In this document: positions 40,224 through 52,633 of the stretch, in pieces
Numbering within the stretch: position 1 is the stretch's first letter
How the letters are laid out: every line of letters begins with the position of its first letter
From: Streptomyces sp. TLI_105
GTDB lineage: Bacteria; Actinomycetota; Actinomycetes; Streptomycetales; Streptomycetaceae
Length of the DNA: 64,000 nt
Assembly: GCF_900105415.1 (NCBI RefSeq)
Contig: NZ_FNSM01000001.1
Location: forward strand, 3,634,501 to 3,698,500
Direction: 5' to 3'
Notes under the pieces: model-generated
What the model was told of the DNA's origin: nothing
Seen by the model: only the letters and a program-made list of their open reading frames with translations
The model's database searches: none
Translations under genes and position numbers: made by a program

Positions 40224-40330
40224 CGGGGCGGCGGGAAGGGCACCGCCCCGCGGGCGCGCGCCCACACGGGCGGGGGCGGGGGCACCGCCCTGCGGGGCGA
40301 GGGCCCCGCACGGGGGTCGCGGGGCGTGGG

Positions 40331-40996
40331 TCAGCGGTAGATGAGGAGTTCTTGTTCTGTCGCGCCCGTCAGGGCGTACCGCGTGCGGACCAGCGGTCGC
40401 CCCGAGTAGATCCGGATCAGCGTCGCCGCGTCCCCCCGGAACCGCGCCGCCGGCCGCCCCTCGATCTCGTTGCCGAGGGACACCGGGCCGTCGTCGTCCC
40501 GGCCCGTCAGCTCGCCGATCAGGCGCGGGGTCTCCCGGCGGCGGCTCGTCACCGAGAGCAGCGGGAGGGCGAGGTCGAGCGCCGCGCCGCAGTACGCGCC
40601 GGGCTCGCCGAAGGCCTCCCGTACGTCTCCGGCGTGGATCCACTCGCCGAGGGCGACCGCGTCGAGCCGGCCGTCCTCGCGGCCCGCGATGACGGGGCCC
40701 GCCTCCGTCAGGCCGCGTTCGAGTTCGTCGAGGACGCGGCCGACGGGCCAGTCCTCGCGTTCGGCGACGTCGCAGGCGTTGGCCTCCGGCAGGAAGACGC
40801 CTTCTTCGAGGCGGTCCTCGACGATGCGGACGAGCGCCGCCCCGCAGTGGGCGAGGACCTGCCGGGCGGTCCAGCCGGGACACGCGGTGCGGAGCTCGTA
40901 CGCCTCCTCGGGTGTGCGCCGGAGGATCGGCATCAGCAGGTCCCGTTCGGTGCGGAGGAGCCGGTCCGGGAGCCAGGGGTCACGTTCGGTACACAT
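40331..40996 (-). CDS. DinB-like/mycothiol-dependent maleylpyruvate isomerase-family protein
   Basis: A 221-residue four-helix bundle protein of the TIGR03083/maleylpyruvate-isomerase N-terminal type: YELRTACPGWTARQVLAHCG is the conserved N-terminal helix pattern, with GEWIHAGDVREAFGEP in the later helix. Metal-dependent members use mycothiol or hydrolyse thiol adducts; the conserved His residues are consistent with this (LAHCGAALV, EWIHAGDV). It begins 7 bp after the AhcY stop in the same direction, so it is likely the last gene of the operon. Its substrate in this operon is unknown. Confidence 0.7.
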   Translation of the reverse strand: MCTERDPWLPDRLLRTERDLLMPILRRTPEEAYELRTACPGWTARQVLAHCGAALVRIVEDRLEEGVFLPEANACDVAEREDWPVGRVLDELERGLTEAGPVIAGREDGRLDAVALGEWIHAGDVREAFGEPGAYCGAALDLALPLLSVTSRRRETPRLIGELTGRDDDGPVSLGNEIEGRPAARFRGDAATLIRIYSGRPLVRTRYALTGATEQELLIYR

Positions 40997-41003
40997 GCCG
41001 GGC

Positions 41004-43250
<2,247 letters not shown>

Positions 43251-43254
<4 letters not shown>

Positions 43255-46200
43255 CTGCGGCCTCCCGCGTTGAAGTAGCTCGCCTCCGGGTGGTGGACGA
43301 CGATCGCGTCCGTCGACTGCTCGGGGTGCAGCTGGTACTCCTCCGACAGCACGACCCCGATCCGCTCCGGCCGGAGCAGCGCGGCGATCTTCGCCCGGTC
43401 CTCCAGGTCGGGGCAGGCCGGGTAGCCCAGGGAGTAGCGGCAGCCCTGGTACTCGGTGCGCAGCATGCCCGCCAGGCCGGTGGGGTCGGCGTGGCCGATG
43501 CCCCAGTCGGCGCGCACCCGGGCGTGCCAGTACTCGGCGAGGGCCTCGGCGAGCTGCACGGAGAGGCCGTGGAGTTCGAGGTAGTCGCGGTAGGCGTCGG
43601 CGGCGAAGAGCCGGGCCGTCTCCTCCCCGATCCTGGATCCGACGGTGACGACCTGGAAGGCGACCGCGTCCACCTCGCCGGAGTCCTCGGCGCGGTGGAA
43701 GTCGGCCAGGCAGAGGCGGCGGCCCCGCTGCTGGCGGGGGAAGGAGAAGCGGGTCCGCTCGCCTCCGTCCTCGTCCAGGACGATCAGGTCGTCGCCCTTG
43801 GACACACAGGGGAACCAGCCGTGGACGACGGCCGCTTCGACCAGGCCCTCGCGTTCGATCCGGTCGAGGAGGGCGCGCAGGCGCGGCCGGCCTTCCGTCT
43901 CGATGGTCGCGGTGTCCTTCAGTCCCCACTGGCCCTTGAAGAGGGCGGTCTCGTCGAGCCAGGGGGCGTACGCGGCGAGGGGGATGCCGGTGGTGACCTT
44001 CGTCCCGAGGAAGGGGGGTTCGGGTACGGGGTTGTCGGCGGCGACGTCGGAGCGGCCGGCCGGCTCGGGCTCCCGGACCTCCACCACCGGCTGCCGGGCC
44101 ACGCGGCGCTGCTTGAGCGGGGGCAGTACGGCTCCGGGGACGCCGCGCTTGACGCCCATGAGGGCGTCCATGAGGCGCAGGCCCTCGAAGGCGTCGCGGG
44201 CGTAGCGGACCTCGCCCTCGTAGATCTCGTGGAGGTCCTGTTCGACGTAGGCGCGGGTGAGGGCGGCGCCGCCGAGGATCACGGGAAAGCGGGACGCGAG
44301 TCCCCGGCCGTTCAGCTCCTCCAGGTTCTCCTTCATGATGACCGTGGACTTCACCAACAGGCCCGACATGCCGATGACGTCCGCCGCGTGCTCTTCTGCC
44401 GCCTCCAGGATCGCGGAGACCGGCTGCTTGATGCCGATGTTGACGACGTTGTAGCCGTTGTTGGACAGGATGATGTCGACGAGGTTCTTGCCGATGTCGT
44501 GGACGTCGCCGCGGACCGTGGCCAGGACGATCGTGCCCTTGCCCTCGGCGTCGGACTTCTCCATGTGCGGCTCCAGATAGGCCACCGCCGTCTTCATGAC
44601 CTCGGCGGACTGGAGCACGAACGGCAGCTGCATCTGGCCGGAGCCGAACAGCTCACCGACCGTCTTCATGCCGTCGAGCAGCACGTCGTTGACGATCTCC
44701 AGGGCCGGGCGTTCGGACAGGGCGGAATCCAGGTCCGCCTCCAGGCCGTTCTTCTCGCCGTCGACGATCCGCCGCTTGAGCCGCTCCTCCAGCGGCAGGG
44801 CGAGGAGCTCCTCCGTCTTGCCGGCCTTGAGGGACTTCGCCGTGGCGCCCTCGAACATCTCAAGGAAACGCTGGAGCGGGTCGTAGCCGTCCCGCCGCCG
44901 GTCGTACACGAGGTCGAGCGCGACCTCCACCTGCTCCGGCTCCAGGCGGGCGATGGGCAGGATCTTCGACGCGTGGACGATCGCCGAGTCCAGGCCCGCC
45001 TTCACGCACTCGTCGAGGAAGACCGAGTTCAGCACGATCCGGGCGGCCGGGTTGAGGCCGAAGGAGATGTTCGACAGACCCAGCGTGGTCTGGACGTCCG
45101 GATGGCGGCGCTTCAGCTCACGGATCGCCTCGATGGTGGCGATGCCGTCCTTGCGCGACTCCTCCTGGCCCGTGCAGATGGTGAAGGTCAGGGTGTCGAT
45201 GAGGACGTCCGACTCCCTGATCCCCCAGTTCTCCGTGAGGTCCCCGATGAGCCGCTCGGCGATCGCGACCTTCGCCTCGGCCGTCCTGGCCTGGCCCTCC
45301 TCGTCGATCGTCAGCGCCATCAGCGCCGCGCCGTGCTCCTGGGCCAGTCGGGTGACCTTGGCGAAGCGGGACTCGGGTCCGTCGCCGTCCTCGTAGTTGA
45401 CCGAGTTGATGACGGCCCGGCCGCCGAGCTTCTCCAGACCGGCCCGCAGGACGTCCACCTCGGTGGAGTCCAGCACGATCGGCAGCGTCGACGCGGTCGC
45501 GAACCGGCCCGCCAGCTCCTGCATGTCCGCCACGCCGTCACGGCCCACGTAGTCCACGCACAGGTCGAGCATGTGCGCGCCCTCGCGGATCTGGTCCCGG
45601 GCCATCTCCACGCAGTCGTCCCAGCGGCCCTCCAGCATCGCCTCACGGAACTTCTTCGACCCGTTGGCGTTGGTCCGCTCACCGATCGCCAGGTACGAGG
45701 TGTCCTGCCGGAACGGCACATGGCTGTACAGCGAGGACGCGCCCGGCTCCGCCGCCGGCTGCCGGTCGAGCACGGCCGCGCCGCGCACCCGCGCCACGAC
45801 CTCCCGCAGGTGCTCCGGGGTCGTCCCGCAGCAGCCGCCGACCAGGGCCGGTCCGTACTCCCGCACGAACTGCTCCTGGGCATCGGCCAGTTCGGCCGGC
45901 GACAAGGGGTAGTGCGCGCCGTCCTTGGTGAGGACCGGCAGGCCCGCGTTCGGCATGACCGAGATCGGGACACGGGCGTGCCGGGAGAGGTGCCGCAGGT
46001 GCTCGGCCATCTCCACCGGGCCCGTGGCGCAGTTCAGGCCGATCATGTCGATGCCGAGCGGCTCCAGGGCGGTCAGCGCCGCGCCGATCTCCGAGCCGAG
46101 CAGCATCGTGCCCGTCGTCTCCACCGTGACCTGCACGATCACGGGCAGGTCCACGCCGACCCAGTCCAGGGCCCGGCGGGCGCCGATGACGGCCGCCTTC

Positions 46201-46709
46201 GTCTGGAGCAGGTCCTGCGAGGTCTCGATGAGCAGGGCGTCGGCGCCGCCGCGGATCAGGCCCTCCGCGTTCTGCTGGAATGCGTCCCGGAGCGGCTCGT
46301 ACGTGACGTGGCCCAGGGTCGGCAGCTTCGTACCGGGTCCCATGGAGCCGAGGACCCAGCGGGGGCGGCCGTCGGCGGCCGTGTGCGCGTCGGCGGAGGC
46401 GCGGGCGATGCGGGCGCCGGCCTCCGACAGCTCGTACACCTGGTCCTCGATGCCGTACTCGGCGAGCGCGGCCAGGTTCGCCCCGAAGGTGTTGGTCTCG
46501 ACGCAGTCCACGCCGACCGAGAAGTAGGCGTCGTGGACGGAGGCGACGATGTCGGGGCGGGTGAGGTTGAGGATCTCGTTGCAGCCCTCCAGCTGCCGGA
46601 AGTCGTCCATCGACGGGTCGGCGGCCTGGAGCATGGTGCCCATCGCGCCGTCGGCGACGACGACCCGCGTCGCGAACTCCTCCCGCAGCGACGGCCGTGC
46701 TCCGGTCAT
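43251..46709 (-). CDS. metH: Cobalamin-dependent methionine synthase
   Basis: A 1152-residue MetH with all modules. The homocysteine-binding barrel ([19 protein letters not shown], zinc Cys in GLNCATG and [10 protein letters not shown]) is followed by the pterin-binding domain ([20 protein letters not shown]). Next come the cap and B12 domain with [12 protein letters not shown] (His ligand), and the SAM-dependent reactivation domain at the C-terminus ([16 protein letters not shown], and the [17 protein letters not shown] end). It methylates homocysteine with 5-methyl-THF. The start ([16 protein letters not shown]) overlaps the kinase stop (ATGA). It depends on cobalamin supply. Confidence 0.96.
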
Positions 46710-47689
46710 GTGAGCCCCCTCAGATGGGTGACGAGCGTCGCCGTGCAGCCGACGCCGTACGTCGTCCTGATCCGGTCCAGAAGGGAGTCCCGGTGCAGCC
46801 GGTACTCCTGCGTCCCCACGTAGTCCAGGACGGTCGCCGCGACCGCGCAGCCCAGCTGCGCCGCGCACCGCTCGGGCACGCCCCACAGCGTCCCCGCGAG
46901 GAACCCGGCCCGGAAGGCGTCGCCGACGCCGGTCGGGTCGACGACCGCCGGGACCTCCACGGCCGGCACCGCCAAGGGGTCCCGGCCCTCGCCGCGGATG
47001 CGGACGCCGGCCTCGCCGTGGGTGGTGACCCAGGTGCCGACGCGGGCCAGCACCTCCGCCTCGGACCAGCCGGACTTCTCCAGGAGGAGCGCCGTCTCGT
47101 ACTCGTTGGTGAACAGGAACCGGGCCCCGTCCACCAGCTCCCGCACCTCTCCCCCGTCGAGCCGCGCCAGCTGCTGCGACGGATCGGCGGCGAAGGGGAT
47201 CCCCAGGTCACGGCAGGTGCGGGTGTGCCGGAGCATGGCCTCGGGGTCGTCCGGGGAGACCAGGACCAGCTCCAGGCGGCCGGTGCGCGCGACGACCTCG
47301 CGGAGGTCGATCTCGCGCGCCTCGGCCATCGCCCCCGCGTAGAAGGTGGCGATCTGGTTCTGGGCCCGGTCGGTGGTACAGACGAAGCGGGCGGTGTGGA
47401 GCGACTCGCTGACGCGCACCGAGTCGGTGTCCACCCCGTGGTCCTTCAGCCAGACCCGGTACGGCTCGAAGTCGGCGCCGACCGCGCCCACGAGGGCGGG
47501 CCGCAGGCCGAGGACGCCGAGTCCGAAGGCGATGTTCGCTGCCACTCCGCCGCGCCTGACCTCCAGGTTGTCGGCGAGGAACGACAGGGAGACCCGGTCG
47601 AGCCGGTCGGCGAGCAGCTGCTCGCTGAACCAGCCGGGGAAGGTCATCAGATGGTCGGTCGCGATGGATCCCGTGACAGCGATGCGCAT
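46706..47689 (-). CDS. PfkB-family kinase, probable adenosine kinase
   Basis: A 327-residue ribokinase-fold kinase: MRIAVTGSIATDHLMTFPG, RRGGVAANIAFGLGVLGLRP and the C-terminal anion-hole motif VVDPTGVGDAFRAGFLAG (Asp is the catalytic base). Actinomycete adenosine kinases have this layout, and the position between metK and metH in a SAM cycle fits removal of adenosine made by AhcY. Substrate specificity cannot be proved; other purine or sugar kinases of the PfkB family are possible. It starts 3 bp after the metK stop and overlaps metH. Confidence 0.8.
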   Translation of the reverse strand: MRIAVTGSIATDHLMTFPGWFSEQLLADRLDRVSLSFLADNLEVRRGGVAANIAFGLGVLGLRPALVGAVGADFEPYRVWLKDHGVDTDSVRVSESLHTARFVCTTDRAQNQIATFYAGAMAEAREIDLREVVARTGRLELVLVSPDDPEAMLRHTRTCRDLGIPFAADPSQQLARLDGGEVRELVDGARFLFTNEYETALLLEKSGWSEAEVLARVGTWVTTHGEAGVRIRGEGRDPLAVPAVEVPAVVDPTGVGDAFRAGFLAGTLWGVPERCAAQLGCAVAATVLDYVGTQEYRLHRDSLLDRIRTTYGVGCTATLVTHLRGLT

Positions 47690-47692
47690 GGG

Positions 47693-49024
47693 TCAGACCC
47701 CTTCCCCTTTTCGCGCCTCCGGAGCGCTCAAGTCGGCGTCGACGGTCGACCGTGCTCGGTCACTCGTTCCTCGCGCCCTCCGCGCGCTCTCCCTTTCGAC
47801 GCCGCCGCGCTCCTGCGGCGCGAGCGCTGCCTTCTTCAGGGCCTCCACCCGGTCCGTGCGCTCCCAGGTGAACTCGGGGAGCTCGCGGCCGAAGTGGCCG
47901 TACGCCGCCGTCGCCGCGTAGATCGGCCGCTTGAGGTCCAGGTCGCGGATGATCGCCGCCGGCCGCAGGTCGAAGACCTCGCTGACCGCCTCCTGGATCC
48001 TCTCGTCCGGGAGCGCGCCCGTCCCGAAGGTCTCCACGAAGAGGCCGACCGGCTCGGCCTTGCCGATCGCGTACGCGACCTGCACCTCGCAGCGCTTCGC
48101 CAGACCGGCCGCGACGACGTTCTTCGCGACCCAGCGCATGGCGTACGCCGCCGAGCGGTCGACCTTGGACGGGTCCTTGCCGGAGAAGGCGCCGCCACCG
48201 TGCCGGGCCATGCCGCCGTACGTGTCGATGATGATCTTCCGGCCGGTGAGGCCGGCGTCGCCCATCGGGCCGCCGACCTCGAAGCGCCCGGTCGGGTTGA
48301 CCAGGAGCCGGTAGCCGTCGGACTCCAGGCTGACGCCCTCCTCGACGAGCTGCTTGAGGACGTGCTCGACGACGTACTCGCGGACGTCCGGGGTGAGCAG
48401 GCCCTCGACGGAGATGTCGGCGGCGTGCTGCGAGGAGACGACGACCGTGTCGAGGCGGACCGGACGGTCGCCGTCGTACTCGATGGTGACCTGCGTCTTG
48501 CCGTCCGGCCGCAGGTAGGGCACGGTGCCGTCCTTGCGGACCTCGGTGAGCCGCCGGGAGAGGCGGTGGGCGAGGGCGATCGGCAGCGGCATCAGCTCGG
48601 CCGTGTCGTCGCAGGCGTAGCCGAACATCAGGCCCTGGTCGCCGGCGCCCTGGGAGGCGAGCTCGTCCTCCGCGCCCTCGACACGGGCCTCGTGGGCCGT
48701 GTCGACGCCCTGCGCGATGTCCGGCGACTGGGCGCCGATGGACACCGACACGCCGCAGGAGGCGCCGTCGAAGCCCTTCGCGGAGGAGTCGTAGCCGATG
48801 TCGAGGACGGCGTCGCGCACCAGCTGGGCTATCGGCGCGTACGCGGAGGTGGTGACCTCGCCGGCGATGTGGACCTGGCCGGTGGTGATCAGGGTCTCGA
48901 CCGCCACGCGCGAGGACGGGTCCTCGGCGAGCAGCGCGTCGAGGATGGTGTCGCTGATCCGGTCGGCGATCTTGTCGGGGTGGCCCTCGGTCACGGACTC
49001 CGTGGTGAAGAGGCGGCGGCTCAT
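47693..49024 (-). CDS. metK: S-adenosylmethionine synthetase with C-terminal tail
   Basis: A 443-residue [38 protein letters not shown], the phosphate loop [20 protein letters not shown], and [19 protein letters not shown]. It makes SAM from methionine and ATP. Family members end about 400 residues, near EALKKAAL; this one has an extra tail of about 45 charged residues ([19 protein letters not shown] and beyond). Its start overlaps the stop of the acyl carrier protein gene (ATGA), so it is translated with the carrier-protein module. Confidence 0.95.
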   Translation of the reverse strand: MSRRLFTTESVTEGHPDKIADRISDTILDALLAEDPSSRVAVETLITTGQVHIAGEVTTSAYAPIAQLVRDAVLDIGYDSSAKGFDGASCGVSVSIGAQSPDIAQGVDTAHEARVEGAEDELASQGAGDQGLMFGYACDDTAELMPLPIALAHRLSRRLTEVRKDGTVPYLRPDGKTQVTIEYDGDRPVRLDTVVVSSQHAADISVEGLLTPDVREYVVEHVLKQLVEEGVSLESDGYRLLVNPTGRFEVGGPMGDAGLTGRKIIIDTYGGMARHGGGAFSGKDPSKVDRSAAYAMRWVAKNVVAAGLAKRCEVQVAYAIGKAEPVGLFVETFGTGALPDERIQEAVSEVFDLRPAAIIRDLDLKRPIYAATAAYGHFGRELPEFTWERTDRVEALKKAALAPQERGGVERESARRARGTSDRARSTVDADLSAPEARKGEGV

Positions 49025-49272
49025 GCCTGGGCCTCCGCCGGAGTCTTGAAGAAGTGCTGCTCGATGGCGCCGAGGGTGCGGATGGAGTCGACCTCCAGGG
49101 TCTCCATCTGGATGGCGGTGCCGCTCTCCTGCTCCAGGAGGAAGACGAACTCGACGAAGGACAGCGAGTCGATGAGCCGGTTCTCGATCAGGTCCAGGTC
49201 GGACGCGATGTCGTCGCGCTCGGGGTGACGCTCGAGGATCCAGTTCTTCACCGTCTGCAGGCCGTCGGCCAT
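49021..49272 (-). CDS. Acyl/peptidyl carrier protein
   Basis: An 83-residue carrier protein with the phosphopantetheine serine in [20 protein letters not shown], followed by helix III region [20 protein letters not shown] (written from [20 protein letters not shown]). It has the compact acidic four-helix ACP pattern. It is encoded between an AcpS-type transferase and metK, 17 bp after the former and overlapping the latter. The likely substrate is an amino acid loaded by the SerRS-like ligase upstream. Confidence 0.85.
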   Translation of the reverse strand: MADGLQTVKNWILERHPERDDIASDLDLIENRLIDSLSFVEFVFLLEQESGTAIQMETLEVDSIRTLGAIEQHFFKTPAEAQA

Positions 49273-49289
49273 GGTTGCTCTCCTTTTCG

Positions 49290-49745
49290 CTACTGCTCGT
49301 TGGGGATGCTGGATACGTGGGGGGTGGGGGCGATGATCGGTGCCGCGACCGCGACCGCGTAGTCCACGTCGTGGCTGATGGACACGGTGATCTCGGTGAT
49401 GCCGGACTCCGCGGCCATCTCGGCGGCCGCCCGGTGCAGCTCCACGAGCGGCCAGCCGCCCTCGGAGCGCCGCACGACGATGTCCGGCCACGGCAGGAAC
49501 CTGCCTCTGACCCGTAAGGTCTTGAACGCCGCTTCCTTCGCCGCGATCCGCCCGCACAGGCTCAGGACGTCGAGCCCGGAGGACGTACGGCAGTCGGCGA
49601 GCTCGCCGGGGGTGAGCATCCGCTCGAAGAACCGCTCCCCGTACTGGGCGAGGAGCCTGCGGACACGGTTGACGGACACGATGTCCATGCCGAGGTTCGC
49701 CCACCCCAGGCCGCCCGCCGGCGGGGCGGCGGGACGGGCCGGCAC
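49290..49745 (-). CDS. AcpS-type phosphopantetheinyl transferase
   Basis: A 151-residue holo-ACP synthase: [20 protein letters not shown] contains the metal Asp, [16 protein letters not shown] follows, and [19 protein letters not shown] is the conserved W/F-KEA motif. The motif [20 protein letters not shown] closes the domain. It transfers phosphopantetheine from CoA to the carrier serine, here presumably to the ACP encoded next. GTG 49745 is chosen to retain the N-terminal LGMD motif; ATG 49688 is an alternative that starts just before it. Confidence 0.85.
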   Translation of the reverse strand: MPARPAAPPAGGLGWANLGMDIVSVNRVRRLLAQYGERFFERMLTPGELADCRTSSGLDVLSLCGRIAAKEAAFKTLRVRGRFLPWPDIVVRRSEGGWPLVELHRAAAEMAAESGITEITVSISHDVDYAVAVAAPIIAPTPHVSSIPNEQ

Positions 49746-49746
49746 G

Positions 49747-50634
49747 TCAGATCACCGGCCCGGCCGCGCCGCTCGCACCGGCCGACACCTGGCGGGAGGC
49801 GTCGAGCACCGCCCGGGTGGCGGACTCCCAGCTGCCGTGGCGCCGGGTCAGCGCGGACAGCCAGCGCTCCAGGCCGAAGGCGACGCAGCTGGTGAAGGCC
49901 GGTCCGCCGGTCGACGCGAGGGTGATGCCGCAGCGGTCGCCGAAGAAGTTCCGGTGCGTGTTGACCGAGGCGATCGCCAGGTCCTCGTACAGGAACTCGT
50001 ACTTCACCGGGGTGAGCCGCTGGAGGACCGCCTTGGAGCTGCCCTTGTCGAAGAAGGGGTCGCAGGCGGCCTCCTTGCGCAGCGGCAGGTCGAGCGCCGC
50101 CGCGAAGGCCTGGATGCGGGTGGTGAAGTCCGCCAGGTGCGTCTCGGCGTGCTCGCGCGAGCCGATCGCGACGATCTCCCGCATGCGGAAGCCGAGCTGG
50201 CGCCGCATGCCCTCGTAGTGGGTCTCCTTGCGGAAGCACCAGGAGCAGATGGTGACGAGGGTGTCGTCCGCGACCCGGGTGCCCTGGTGGTCGAGGTAGA
50301 CGGCGTAACAGGACGCCGAGGGCAGGCCGAGCGCGGCGGGTTCGAGTGCCTCGCTCGGGAAGCGACCGGCGGTGGTGTCGAAGGGCGTGGTCGCGCGGCG
50401 CTCCAGGTCGAGCGGGGTGGCGACGACGGCCTGGTGGGGGAAGTTGTCGTAGTAGTCGAGCTTCGCCAGGTCGGCGGCGGGCAGGAGCGGGGGCATGGTC
50501 ATCGGGCGGGCGCCCGCGGCCACCCCCCAGCCCTCGAAGGTGTCGTCGAGGAGCCGCAGCAGGCGGGTCCCCTCCGGGCCGAGCGAGGGCAGGCCCCTGG
50601 TCTCCCCGACGGTCTCGGGGGTCGTCACGGTCAT
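49747..50634 (-). CDS. SerRS-like amino acid:[carrier protein] ligase
   Basis: A 295-residue class II synthetase core related to atypical SerRS homologues such as the Bradyrhizobium amino acid:[carrier protein] ligases, which charge carrier proteins rather than tRNA. It shows motif 2 in VTICSWCFRKETHYEGMRRQ and motif 3 in GGPAFTSCVAFGLERWLSAL; the zinc ligand Cys residues of this subfamily (ICSWC, TSCVAF) appear present. The N-terminal coiled-coil tRNA arm of real SerRS is missing (normal SerRS is about 420 residues). Upstream of AcpS and ACP, it probably loads a small amino acid (Gly, Ala or similar) onto the ACP. Confidence 0.85.
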   Translation of the reverse strand: MTVTTPETVGETRGLPSLGPEGTRLLRLLDDTFEGWGVAAGARPMTMPPLLPAADLAKLDYYDNFPHQAVVATPLDLERRATTPFDTTAGRFPSEALEPAALGLPSASCYAVYLDHQGTRVADDTLVTICSWCFRKETHYEGMRRQLGFRMREIVAIGSREHAETHLADFTTRIQAFAAALDLPLRKEAACDPFFDKGSSKAVLQRLTPVKYEFLYEDLAIASVNTHRNFFGDRCGITLASTGGPAFTSCVAFGLERWLSALTRRHGSWESATRAVLDASRQVSAGASGAAGPVI

Positions 50635-50672
50635 GGTCGGTGCACCTCTCGGTGGGGAGGTTCCTGGGGGAC

Positions 50673-51566
50673 TCAGACGACGGGCAGGGTGTCGTCGGAG
50701 AAGATCCCGGTCTTCAGGAAGAAGGCGAGCGGCTTGCGGATCGCCTTGCGCTCGTGGGGGCGGCGGCGCTCGTCGGCGACCAGCGCGTTGCGCAGGGCCA
50801 GCGGGTCGGCGATGCCGGCGTCGCGGTAGACGTGCGGGTTGTAGAGGGAGTTGGTGCTGTAGACGACGTACCGCTTGAGGTACGCCTCGACCTCGCGGAC
50901 CCGGTCGGCGCTCACGGCCTGGCACATCCGCTGGTACAGCAGGGAGACCAGCTCGCGCCCGAAGGCGATGTGGCGGGACTCGTCCTGGTGGTGGATGCGG
51001 TTGACCTCGCGGATGGTGTGGCAGAGGGAGTCGTCCTTCGCCATCCGGGAGTTGTAGTGGTCGACGAGCTCCTCGAAGAAGAGGATGCGGGTGAAGACGA
51101 GGAAGTTCTCGACCTCGGGCTCCCAGGCGGCGTCGGCGCGCATGGCGGTGGAGCCGTAGATCTTGTGCCCGTAGCGCCGGCAGAACTCGGAGAAGAACCA
51201 CATGTGTTCGTTCTCCTCGCCGATGAAGTGGTGGAAGAAGTCCGAGGGGACCTCGAAGCCGGGCATGTGGATGCGGCCGACGACCTCGATGAGGAGCTCG
51301 CGGATGCCGTGCACGTTGAGGCTGTAGAAGTTGATGGACTCCCACTTCGACAGGCGCTGAAGCGTTTCCTCGCCGAGGGTGTCGTAGTGCTCGGTGCCGT
51401 AGACGGTGAGCAGCTCCGGAGTCATCCAGAAACGATTCTCTTCCAGGGTCTCGGGCCACTGGAAGGTCTGGTACGGGTTGTAGTAGTCCTCGACCGAGCG
51501 CTCGCTGAGCCGCTCCAGGACCTCCATGAACCGGTCGGTGACGGGCAGGGGGGCGGCGACGCCCAT
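50673..51566 (-). CDS. AurF-like diiron N-oxygenase
   Basis: A 297-residue ferritin-like protein resembling AurF, the p-aminobenzoate N-oxygenase. The diiron ligands are visible in helices: Glu/His of HFIGEENEHMWFFSEFC, Glu of ILFFEELVDHYNSRMAKD, and IHHQDESRHIAFGRELVSLL. AurF relatives oxidise amines to hydroxylamine or nitro groups; others oxidise carrier-bound amino acids. The order ligase-ACP-oxygenase suggests that the carrier-bound amino group is the substrate, which is inference. ATG 51566 (MGVAAPLPVTD) has GAAGGAG upstream. Confidence 0.8.
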   Translation of the reverse strand: MGVAAPLPVTDRFMEVLERLSERSVEDYYNPYQTFQWPETLEENRFWMTPELLTVYGTEHYDTLGEETLQRLSKWESINFYSLNVHGIRELLIEVVGRIHMPGFEVPSDFFHHFIGEENEHMWFFSEFCRRYGHKIYGSTAMRADAAWEPEVENFLVFTRILFFEELVDHYNSRMAKDDSLCHTIREVNRIHHQDESRHIAFGRELVSLLYQRMCQAVSADRVREVEAYLKRYVVYSTNSLYNPHVYRDAGIADPLALRNALVADERRRPHERKAIRKPLAFFLKTGIFSDDTLPVV

Positions 51567-51589
51567 GATCTCGCTCCTTCGGAGTGGGG

Positions 51590-52633
51590 TTACGGGCGGA
51601 CTTCGTAGACCGCGTTGACCGGCGTCTCGGTGGCGCGCCGCCAGCGGGTGAAGCCGGCCTCCTCGGCGATGGCCCGGAAGGCCTTCTCGCCGGAGTGGTT
51701 GCCGAGGGCGTGCGGGCCGCGCTGCGCGACCGCGACCGGCAGGCACATCACGGCGGACAGGGCCATGAACATGCGGGCGGCGGGGGTCTGGGTGTCGATG
51801 TCCTGCGGGGAGACGTTGGACTCGACGAGCATCCAGGTGCCGTCCGCGTCGAGCGACTTGTGGACGTGCTGGGCGGCGGCCACCGGGTCGCCCATGTCGT
51901 GCAGGGCGTTGAAGAAGCACACCAGGTCGTAGCCGGAGCCGGGGTAGTCGTCGGCGGAGGCGACCTCGAAGACGACCCGGTCGGACAGACCGGCCTCCTC
52001 GGCGAGCTCCCGCGCGATCGAGATGGCCTCCTCGGAGTAGTCGAAGCCGTGGACGGTGGCGTTCGGGAAGGCCTTCGCGATGAGGAGGGTGGTGTGCCCG
52101 ACGCCGCAGCCGACGTCGGCGACGGTGCCGCCGTTCCTCAGCTTCTCCGTGACCTGGTGGAGGGACGGCAGCCAGTCCGGGACGAGCTTGTGCTCGTACG
52201 TGGGCTGGAAGAAGGAGCCCATGCCGGTGTCGAGGGCCGCGTCGTGCTCGGCCCAGCCGACGCCGTCCCCGGTGCGGTACGCCTCGACGAGCAGGTCCTC
52301 GGTGGCGTACAGCGCCTTGAGGGCGGTGAAGAAGCCGGCGGCGTAGGTGACGGCCTTCGGGTCGGCGAGGACCTCGACGTGGTCGGCGGGGAGCGTGTAC
52401 GTGAGGGAGCTGGGGTGCCGCTCGACGTACCCGGCGGAGAGCTGGGCGTGCAGCCACTCCTCGATGTACCGCTCGTTCGTGCCCGTCCGCCCGGCGAGCT
52501 GCTCGGCGGTGAGGGGGCCGTGCTCGGCGAGGGCCTTGTAGAGGCCGAGGCGCTCGCCGAGGGCGACGGTCAGTCCGCGGACGGCCGCGCCCGCGTCGGT
52601 GATGACCCGCTGGTGGAAGTCGTGGGCGCTCAT
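51590..52633 (-). CDS. SAM-dependent methyltransferase with winged-helix N-terminus
   Basis: A 347-residue methyltransferase. The N-terminal winged-helix/dimer region (LYKALAEHGPLTAEQLAGRT) is followed by the class I domain with TVADVGCGVGHTTLLIAKAF (SAM loop) and FDYSEEAISIARELAEEAGL. It resembles O-methyltransferase-like or acetylserotonin-type folds, as well as the Rv2258c-like methyltransferases. The start (MSAHDFHQRVIT) overlaps the stop of the preceding methyltransferase gene (ATGA). Substrate is unknown; the surrounding carrier-protein genes suggest a cluster substrate. Confidence 0.85.
   Translation of the reverse strand: MSAHDFHQRVITDAGAAVRGLTVALGERLGLYKALAEHGPLTAEQLAGRTGTNERYIEEWLHAQLSAGYVERHPSSLTYTLPADHVEVLADPKAVTYAAGFFTALKALYATEDLLVEAYRTGDGVGWAEHDAALDTGMGSFFQPTYEHKLVPDWLPSLHQVTEKLRNGGTVADVGCGVGHTTLLIAKAFPNATVHGFDYSEEAISIARELAEEAGLSDRVVFEVASADDYPGSGYDLVCFFNALHDMGDPVAAAQHVHKSLDADGTWMLVESNVSPQDIDTQTPAARMFMALSAVMCLPVAVAQRGPHALGNHSGEKAFRAIAEEAGFTRWRRATETPVNAVYEVRP

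Noticed and set aside
43290..46823. An open frame of nearly 1200 codons opposite metH
   Set aside because: The antisense of metH shows no domain and mirrors its codon bias, so it is not a gene.
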